Positions 55,588 to 64,000 of a DNA stretch of 64,000 nt are shown piece by piece. Each line of letters begins with the position of its first letter. Positions within the stretch are counted from its first letter, which is position 1. The DNA is from Heterodera schachtii (lineage: Eukaryota; Nematoda; Chromadorea; Rhabditida; Heteroderidae), in NCBI GenBank assembly GCA_023374025.1, contig SIJG01000008.1, forward strand, positions 124,001-188,000, in the 5' to 3' direction. The notes below the pieces were generated by a model. That model had not been told where the DNA came from. It did no database searches and saw nothing but the letters and a program-made list of their open reading frames with translations. A program made the translations under genes and the position numbers.

Positions 55588-58289
55588 TCACAATTTCTTT
55601 TGCTGTTTCGGCTCTTCTTTTATCAGATCGACAATTTTGAATGATGATCCCTTCCTAGCTAATGGTGGCTTCTCCGTCATCCCCGTGTCGGCCGCGTTTT
55701 CTTCCATTGGTTCTGTCACGGTTTTCGACGTGCCCTCCAATTCCTCCATGGCCTCACCATCCTCTTTCATCAACGGTTCCTTCTCCTCCGCGCCCTCCAA
55801 TTTTTCCGCCACTTCCGTACCGTCCTCTTTTGCCAACGGTTCTGTCTCCGCCGTGCCCGCCAATTTCTCGGTCAGTTCCGCGCCGTCCAATTTGGCCTAG
55901 AGTGGGGGGGGGGGGGGTCGGCAAACATAAAAAGGTACAAAAATTAAAAATTTGGCATTTACAGTAAGACAATTGAATTCGCAATTAATTAACTAACAGG
56001 AATTTATTATTTTATAAATGCATTTCTTGTGTGCTTTTCAGATTGAGGTACCTTCCCCGGCTTTTGCAACGGTTCAATCACCACCGCGTCCTCCTCCAAG
56101 TTCTCCATGGCCACCGGGCCTTCCAATTTTTGCAATGTTTCCTTCTCCGTGTCAAATATTTCCATTGGTCGCTTCTCCGCAAGCCCCGCGCCGTCCAATT
56201 TGGACTAGAGTGGAGGGGGGAGGGGGGGGGGGGGGGGGGAGGGGTCGGCAAACATAAAAAGGTACAAAAATCAAAATTTGGCATATTACAGTAAACCAAT
56301 TGAATTCGCAATTAATTAACTAACAGAAATTTAATGCATTTCTTGTGTGCTTTTCAGATTGAGGTACCTTCCCCGGCTTTTGCAACGGTTCAGTCGCCGC
56401 CGTGTCCGCCAATTCCGTCTGTTCCGTGCCGTCCAATTCCGTCAGTTCCGTACCGTCCAATTTGGCCTAGAGTGGGTGGAGGGGGGGGGGGAGGGGTCGG
56501 CAAACATAAAAAGGTACAAAATTCAAAATTTGGCATTTACAGTAAGACAATTGAATTCACAATTAATTAACTAACAGAAAAATTTATTATTTTATAAATG
56601 CATTTCTTGTGTGCTTTTTCAGATTGTGGTACCTTCCCCGGCATGTTAATAAATAGGGTTAAAAAATAGAAAATTATTTTGGTTGGTTTTCACAAAAAAG
56701 ATAAATTATATTCATTATTTTATTAAACACGACCGTATTCAATCTTCAATGAAAGATCATTTAAACGATTTTAGACAAAAAAAGAAAACTCGAAAAATTT
56801 GAATTTTCGACTTTTTGTTCAATTCATGTCCGGGATTCGTAATTGTTCGAAATGAATTATTGATCAGTAACCCCGAAAACCCTTTTTTTAACTCAGAGAG
56901 TAACGAAAAGATTTCGAACAAGCGGTAATTTATGAAGAGATTTTATTAGCCAAAATTAAAATCCAAAATGGTATAAAACCGAGCCGATTAAGCCCAATGG
57001 CATCAAATTTACATTCAATTTCCGACTGTAAGCCTTGTTCTACCTTTTTCGGTGAGGTTCGGTTGTCGTCGGTGCCAAGGCGGCGTTTTGGTGTGCCCCA
57101 CGCAACTGATTTCGAAGCCGCCCTTACAAAAAGCTTTTGAAATAATAATTATTTATATATACTTTTTTGTTCAATATTTTTTTAAATCAACTATGGAATA
57201 TGCACAATTATTATTAATGTACATAATTATATAGGTATTAGTTAAATTTAAACAAGAAAAATGGGAATTCAAGGGGACCCTTATTTGTTAGGTTCTTAGC
57301 TAAAAGTGCCGGAATTGGAGTCCCAAACTTAGCTGGGACTCACTTGGTCGCACTATAAAAGCACTCAAAAAACATTTTAAATAATTTTTCTAGACTAATT
57401 TGTGGCGTTGATCAATAATAAGTGATCACAAATATGACATTTAATTTGCAAAATTCCGAATCCTGAACAATAATTCGAACAAAAATTCGAAATCATAAAA
57501 TTGTAATCTATTTTTGACAAAATAAAATTAGTATTTTTTTAACAAGAAGCAGCTATAAATTCATGTTTTTTGCCGCCAGCGCTGAAATCTTTAGAATAGC
57601 ATATTTGAGAAAAGCTGTTGACTCATTCGGTTTCTCCACCTCCCGCCCAAAACTTATTTCAGGCTACGGGCTTGGTTTTTGTCTCAATTTTTATTAATTT
57701 TTAAAGAAAATTTCTTACAGAAATTTTTTAATTTATAAAGACCATATATTTTAAACTTTTGATTCACCATGAATTTGAACAGCTGATGACTGTGTTTTTG
57801 TGCTTCGCATAAGCTATTGATTGCATTATGGCTAATTTCTAGCTGCTGCAAAAGCGCCTCCGATTGCCGTGAAGAAGGAATATTTGCCGATTTTTTAGTC
57901 TAATAAAATTTAAGAATTTCTTCAAACAAACCCCAATAAAAGTGCATTAAACACTTTAATTGTGAATCACCTCTTTGATCTCGCTAAACAACACTGAAAC
58001 CATTTCTGAGGCGTTGTCTAAGACTCTACCCAAATTGGAAATAATCTCCTGCTGACGTGTAAAAGCTTCTTCATTTCTCTGCAAATAATATACAATTTGT
58101 CAACTCACTTAATTAATGCTAAATTTAAATATTTTTTTTTACTTTTCGGAAATTTTGTTGCTTTTTGGCGAGAAAAAAATCAAAGACTGCCGAAACTCGG
58201 ATGGTTGGGTAGCCAAAATTAAACGGAAGGCAAAGGATAAATTCCGAGAGAAGCTCGTTGGGGAGTTTGATTTTTCGGGGACAATCCAT
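55588..58289 (-). CDS. F-box-like protein with acidic, exon-duplicated tail (gene F)
   Basis: Exons from the start: 58143-58289, 57971-58078, 57768-57899, 57044-57133, 56368-56466, 56052-56204, 55588-55896. Every intron is phase 0 and the joined frame is 345 residues. Exon 1 carries the same F-box-like motif as the SIX genes ([24 protein letters not shown]). Exons 2-3 are helical (NEEAFTRQQEIISNLG; EALLQQLEISHNAINSL). Exon 4 is basic (GTPKRRLGTDD). The last three start with AKLDG or SKLDG and are Glu/Thr-rich; the final exon ends KIVDLIKEEPKQQKKL. The acceptors follow very long C-runs (GACCCCCCCCCCCCACTCTAG). Function unknown; a ubiquitin-ligase adaptor with a disordered acidic tail is a guess. 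Further exons between 57044 and 57768 cannot be excluded. Confidence 0.7.
55897..56644. repeat. Tandem exon-plus-intron duplication in gene F
   Basis: Three near-identical intron copies of about 150 bp (gtacctcaatctgaaaagca ... C-run ... ctctag) alternate with related exons. The outermost copy is cut at 56633-56644, leaving only CCGGGGAAG and a donor with no acceptor before it, so it is probably not used. The same layout is at 60085-60883 in gene G. Confidence 0.8.
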
Positions 58290-58819
58290 TAAAAAGAATT
58301 ATTATTAATTTGGTTTTTATATGCAAATGTAACGAATGAATGAGTGAATGAATGGTCACTCCTTTCGTGGGTCAGTGAAAAAGGAGGACAGTGGAAAAAT
58401 CAATTTGCATTATCCAAGCGAATTATTTATTAAGCGCACAAAATGAATGGGATTTTATGGCTTTTCCCTTAGGCAATTAATGAGTTATTTTTGTCTACAT
58501 TCATTTTTTATGGGATCATTAAATATTTCCTATAAATTCGTCGTATGAAATTCAACCGCAAAATTACTTTACGCGTCCAATCAGTGACAAGCTCAAATTT
58601 TCATAGGCCATAACTTTTTTTAACTTGTCAAGGCCAACATTCCTTGTCTCAAATGATAGCTAAAAATCCTTAATACAAAATTTTAAATGCCTTTTTCCGG
58701 ATTTTCGTGCCTTTTTCAAGCCTTTTTTTTTGCAATATTTTGGTGCCTATTTTATGTAGTGCCTTTTTCGTGATTTTTGGTGAATTTTCTCTTTCTCTAT
58801 TAATGAAGAACATCAGCAC

Positions 58820-59325
58820 CAGAGATGGCATTCCGAGGCCCCAAAAATTTTAGGAAATCAGAATTCCGAGGCCCAAAACTTTTTCGGAAGTCGGAAATCG
58901 GAGTTCCGACCCCAAAATCCTCGGAAATCGGAAATTTTTCAAAAAATATTAAAAAAATAAAAAAATTTTCTAAATATTTTAGTAGGCAGATTTTTTTGAT
59001 TCTTAACCAAATAAAAGATGCTTTCAATAATGTTATTGGTTATTTGAATATTTTGCTTAAAAAATTATTCAATAATTTTATCCCTAAATATGTACGGAAA
59101 TATGTAAATAAAAAATTGTTTAATTTGTATAAGAATGAAAAATTTGCAGAAATTTTGGATTTTTTGAGGATTTCCAAAAATTTCCATAAAAAATCCTCAA
59201 AATATGAATAAAAAAATCAAAAATGTTAGAAAAAAACCTAAATTATGTACCAAATCTGTATAAAACCCCAAAATATGAATTCCGAGCTCAAAAATTTCGG
59301 AAATCGGAAATCCGTGCCATCCCTA
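58820..59325. mobile_element. 506-bp hAT-like element in unit 2
   Basis: Same element as at 54632, with the same ATCAGCAC duplication (58812-58819, 59326-59333). It therefore inserted before the segment was duplicated. Its right end also survives in unit 3 (ending at 63724). Confidence 0.82.
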
Positions 59326-59775
59326 ATCAGCACAATGACTAAAATTTCGAAAACCCCCTGATAATTGAGTGCCATTGGAAGGGCCGGCCAATTGAGTCCC
59401 GGAAAGAGTTCAAGTGACCAAAAGACTCATTGGTCAGATAAAAGCGAAATCGGGAATAGTTGAGAATCTGAAGAGGAATCCGTGACCAATTCTGGAGAGA
59501 AAGGGGTCAATGCCGTAACACAAAATTGGATGAAAATGGATAACCAATGATTAAGCAAAATAAAAATAATAATTTTAAATAGAAACTTTTATTTTACAAG
59601 GAATTCAAATTGGCCTAAAATTTGAAGCAGTTGCATTATCTTGAATCCTTTTTAATGCAGAATTTTGTGCATTTTAAAATTATTTGATCGGTTTTATTTT
59701 ACAATGAGAAGCAACGACAACATTTTCATTAGGTCACTGATATTGGCAATTAAAAAGCAACAAATTGCCATTCTC

Positions 59776-62536
59776 TCACAATTTCTTTTGCTGTTTCGGC
59801 TCTTCTTTTATCAGATCGACAATTTTGAATGATGATCCCTTCCTAGCTAATGGTGGCTTCTCCGTCATCCCCGTGTCGGCCGCGTTTTCTTCCATTGGTT
59901 CTGTCACGGTTTTCGACGTGCCCTCCAATTCCTCCATGGCCTCACCATCCTCTTTCATCAACGGTTCCTTCTCCTCCGCGCCCTCCAATTTTTCCGCCAC
60001 TTCCGTACCGTCCTCTTTTGCCAACGGTTCTGTCTCCGCCGTGCCCGCCAATTTCTCGGTCAGTTCCGCGCCGTCCAATTTGGCCTAGAGTGGGGGGGGG
60101 GGGGGTCGGCAAACATAAAAAGGTACAAAAATTAAAAATTTGGCATTTACAGTAAACCAATTGAATTCGCAATTAATTAACTAACAGGAATTTATTATTT
60201 TATAAATGCATTTCTTGTGTGCTTTTCAGATTGAGGTACCTTCCCCGGCTTTTGCAACGGTTCAATCACCACCGCGTCCTCCTCCAAGTTCTCCATGGCC
60301 ACCGGGCCTTCCAATTTTTGCAATGTTTCCTTCTCCGTGTCAAATATTTCCATTGGTCGCTTCTCCGCAAGCCCCGCGCCGTCCAATTTGGACTAGAGTG
60401 GAGGGGGGAGGGGGGGGGGGGGAGGGGTCGGCAAACATAAAAAGGTACAAAAATCAAAATTTGGCATATTACAGTAAACCAATTGAATTCGCAATTAATT
60501 AACTAACAGAAATTTAATGCATTTCTTGTGTGCTTTTCAGATTGAGGTACCTTCCCCGGCTTTTGCAACGGTTCAATCACCACCGCGTCCTCCTCCAAGT
60601 TCTCCATGGCCACCAGGCCTTCGAAATCTTGCAACGGTTCAGTCGCCGCCGTGTCCGCCAATTCCGTCTGTTCCGTGCCGTCCAATTCCGTCAGTTCCGT
60701 ACCGTCCAATTTGGCCTAGAGTGGGGGGGGGAGGGTCGGCAAACATAAAAAGGTACAAAATTCAAAATTTGGCATTTACAGTAAGACAATTGAATTCACA
60801 ATTAATTAACTAACAGAAAAATTTATTATTTTATAAATGCATTTCTTGTGTGCTTTTTCAGATTGTGGTACCTTCCCCGGCATGTTAATAAATAGGGTTA
60901 AAAAATAGAAAATTATTTTGGTTGGTTTTCACAAAAAAGATAAATTATATTCATTATTTTATTAAACACGACCGTATTCAATCTTCAATGAAAGATCATT
61001 TAAACGATTTTAGACAAAAAGGAAACTCGAAAAATTTGAATTTTCGACTTTTTGTTCAATTCATGTCCGGGATTCTTAATTGTTCGAAATGAATTAGTGA
61101 TCAGCAACCCCAAAAACCCTTTTTTTAACTCAAAGTTAAAAAAGAGAGCAACGAAAAGATTTCGAACAAGCGGAATTTATGAAGAGATTTTATTAGCCAA
61201 AATTAAAATCCAAAATGGTATAAAACCGAGCCGATTAACCCCAATGGCATCAAATTTACATTCAATTTCCGACTGTAAGCCTTGTTCTACCTTTTTCGGT
61301 GAGGTTCCGTTGTCGTCAGTGCCAAGGCGGCGTTTTGGTGTGCCCCACGCAACTGATTTCGAAGCCGCCCTTACAAAAAGCTTTTGAAATAATAATTATT
61401 TATATATACTTTTTTGTTCAATATTTTTTTAAATCAACTATGGAATATGCACAATTATTATTAATGTACATAATTATATAGGTATTAGTTAAATTTAAAC
61501 AAGAAAAATGGGAATTCAAGGGGACCCTTATTTGTTAGGTTCTTAGCTAAAAGTGCCGGAATTGGAGTCCCAAACTTAGCTGGGACTCACTTGGTCGCAC
61601 TATAAAAGCACTCAAAAAACATTTTAAATAATTTTTCTAGACTAATTTGTGGCGTTGATCAATAATAAGTGATCACAAATATGACATTTAATTTGCAAAA
61701 TTCCGAATCCTGAACAATAATTCGAACAAAAATTCGAAATCATAAAATTGTAATCTATTTTTAACAAAATAAAATTAGTATTTTTTTAGCAAGAAGCAGC
61801 TATAAATCCCTGTTTTTTGCCGCCAGCGCTGAAATCTTTAGAATAGCATATTTGAGAAAAGCTGTTGACTCATTCGGTTTCTCCACCTCCCGCCCAAAAC
61901 TTATTTCAGGCTACGGGCTTGGTTTTTGTCTCAATTTTTACTAATTTTTAAAGAAAATTTCTTACAGAAATTTTTTAATTTATAAAGACCATATTTTATA
62001 AATTTCATATTCACCACGAATTTGAACAGCTGATGAATGTGTTTTTGTGCTTTGCATAAGCTATTGAGTGCATTATGGCTAATGTTTAGCTGCTGTAAAA
62101 GCGCCTCCGATTGCCGTGAAGAAGGAATATTTGCCGATTTTTTAGTCTAATAAAATTTAAGAATTTCTTCAAACAAACCCCAATAAAAGTGCATTAAACA
62201 CTTTAATTGAGAATCACCTCAATCATCTCGCTCAACAACACTGAAACCATTTCTGAGGCGTTGTCTAAGACTCTACCCAAATTGGAAATAATCTCCTGCT
62301 GACGTGTATAAGCTTCTTCATTTCTCTGCAAATAATATACAATTTGTCAACTCACTTAATTAATGCTAAATTTAAATATTTTTTTTTACTTTTCGGAAAT
62401 TTTGTTGCTTTTTGGCGAGAAAAAAATCAAAGACTGCCGAAACTCGGATGGTTGGGTAGCCAAAATTAAACGGAAGGCAAAGGATAAATTCCGAGAGAAG
62501 CTCGTTGGGGAGTTTGATTTTTCGGGGACAATCCAT
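59776..62536 (-). CDS. F-box-like protein with acidic, exon-duplicated tail (gene G)
   Basis: Exons from the start: 62390-62536, 62218-62325, 62015-62146, 61291-61380, 60551-60715, 60240-60392, 59776-60084. All introns are phase 0, giving a 367-residue frame. Nearly identical to gene F. The fifth exon is 22 codons longer than in F: after ADTAATEPLQ it continues DFEGLVAMENLEEDAVVIEP, a segment F has only in the next exon. The first exon, helical exons 2-3 and the basic exon 4 are as in F with scattered changes. Upstream block at 62578-62660. Which of F and G is expressed cannot be told from sequence. Confidence 0.7.
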
Positions 62537-62814
62537 TAAAAAGAATTATTATTAATTTGGTTTTTATATGCAAATGTAACGAATGAATGAGTGAATGAAT
62601 GGTCACTCCTTTCGTGGGTCAGTGAAAAAGGAGGACAGTGGAAAAATCAATTTGCATTATCCAAGCGAATTATTTATTAAGCGCGGAAAAAATGAATGGG
62701 ATTTTATGGCTTTTCCCTTAGGCAATTAATGAGTTATTTTTGCCTAGATTCATTTTTTGAGGGGACCATTAAATATTTCCTATAAATTCGTCGTATGAAA
62801 TTCAATCTACCCGA

Positions 62815-64000
62815 AAAATTTCAGAAAAACCACCTTAAGAATTAAAATTTCGTAAATCAATTAATTAATTCTTTACTGCTGGATTTAAATAATTTCCGAA
62901 AAGCGAACATTGATCAATTTTATTTACAAGAAAGTGAATTCATCCCCTTCCCCCCATAGGGTGAGCACTAATCATTGGTCAGATAAGGAAGGACTTGGGA
63001 ATAGCAGTGATTTTGTACAAGAATCTGTGACCAATTCTGGAGAAAGGTGTCAATTCTACAACACAAAATTGGATGAAATTGGACAGTCTAAGCACAATAA
63101 AAAAACCATATTATTTAAAAAAAATTTATTTTACGAGGAATTCAAATTCATACATGTGCAAGGGGTGTCTCGAACCCCCCCCCCCCCCGTTCGTCGTAAG
63201 GGGGGCGGCTGTAAAAAAGGGAGGGGGTTGTCGTGGTACGGGGGAGGGGGTCGTTAACGAAGGGGTAAAATTTAAAATTTGTTTCCTACTATTAGAGCAT
63301 GGAGAAACCAGTAAAAAAATATGTATTTACATAAAATTGGCAGCCTTAGTCATTTGCATTATTTTAAAACTTTTTTGGAAAAAGAAGTGACTACTTACAT
63401 GTTTTTTTTTACAGGAGGGTCCGGCAGTGCCAATAGGCGTCGCCGGGAAATTTTCATAATTTTTAATGCGATATGTTAACAGATTTTGTCCATAAAAATG
63501 ACAAAATTTTGCGATTTTGAGCAATTTTTGCAAGAAAATTAAGGATTTTTAGGGGCTGGCGGTACCGATAGGCGCCGCCGGGGAATTTTTAAAAATTTCA
63601 ATTCAATTCATTAACAGAAATTGTACAAAAATTACTAATTTTTGTAAAAAAATTTTTTTTAATTTCAGAAAATTTCCGACTTTTCATCAAAAATTTCGGA
63701 AGTCGGAATTCCGTGCCATCCCTAATCAGCACAATGACCAAAATTTCTTAAATCCTCTGATAATTAATTAATAATTATTTAGTGCCATTGAAAGGGCCGG
63801 CCAATTGAGTCCCGAAATGAGTTCAAGTGACCAAAAGACTCATTGGTCAGATAAAAGCGAAATCGGGAATAGTTGAGAATCTGAAGGGGAATCCGTGACC
63901 AATTCTGGAGAGAAAGGGGTCAATGCCGTAACACAAAATTTGATGAAATTGGACAGTCTAAGCACAATAAAAAAACCATATTATTTAAAAAAAATTTATT
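62815..64000. other. Edge of third segment with an internal duplication
   Basis: 62960-63129 and 63840-64000 share long stretches (GGACAGTCTAAGCACAATAA, CCATATTATTTAAAAAAAAT), so about 870 bp is duplicated. Between them are C/G-runs at 63175-63260 and two GGCGCCGCCGGG-type repeats at 63424 and 63557, then the right end of the hAT-like element at 63724. No exon seen. Confidence 0.55.

Larger units (their letters stand above)
53842..62274. repeat. Tandem segmental duplication, two full units of about 4.2 kb plus a partial third
   Basis: Unit 1 (53842-58027) and unit 2 (58028-62274) align almost base for base, including transposon, exons and introns. Offsets are 4186-4188 bp for most of the unit and about 4247 near the end, because unit 2 is longer in the repeated exon part. 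Unit 3 starts at 62275, diverges near 62810 and resumes near 63700. The breakpoint lies inside exon 2 of genes E, F and G, so each unit carries the start of one gene and the rest of the next. Confidence 0.9.

Noticed and set aside
56633..56644. Four-codon exon MPGK starting genes F and G
   Set aside because: It has a donor but no acceptor, and looks like the cut edge of a duplicated exon.

Overview
The window is eukaryotic and most likely nematode. It is AT-rich and repeat-dense, and its genes are cut by many short introns with TTTNAG-type acceptors. It carries one intact U6 snRNA gene, a claudin-like gene and many homeobox exons. A plant-parasitic tylenchid is a guess from overall look, not shown by the sequence. 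Most real coding sequence is in small exons, so I joined exons by homology, splice sites and reading phase.

Region by region. 0.3-3.1 kb, 11.4-16 kb and 18.8-21.6 kb hold four minus-strand copies (A-D) of one gene family. Each begins with a 58-codon exon carrying an F-box-like motif. Exons for a SIX domain and a SIX-type homeodomain follow, and each ends in a Lys/Glu-rich tail exon. With the splice sites I chose, all four read through open, although copy C has lost the middle of its SIX domain and copy B half of its second exon. Between A and B lie a two-exon gene for a stand-alone Lon (S16) proteolytic domain, a decayed tandem copy of it, and several small transposons. U6 lies between C and D. 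A stray homeodomain exon (22.4 kb) and an inverted first-exon and upstream fragment (28.5 kb) are broken family pieces.

23.5-25.6 kb holds a minus-strand gene of unknown function with two copies of one domain and a frameshift; a third copy is at 5.3 kb. 26-35 kb is mainly repeats (a 14-bp minisatellite, a hAT-like element) with a few orphan exons and long gene-free GC-mixed stretches. 35.7-37.0 kb encodes a two-exon secreted, dibasic-site-rich precursor. 38.3-40.0 kb encodes a claudin-like four-helix protein. 42.8-47.1 kb is a plus-strand gene ending in a degraded RING finger. 48.5-51.8 kb is a ten-exon multi-pass membrane protein.

52.8-64 kb is a tandem array of about 4.2-kb segments carrying E (decayed), F and G. 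These genes share the F-box-like first exon of the SIX genes, but continue into helical exons and an acidic tail built from tandemly duplicated phase-0 exons. The window therefore shows one N-terminal exon and its upstream block joined to two quite different C-terminal halves, which is the most unusual thing here. Everything functional is inferred from sequence alone.
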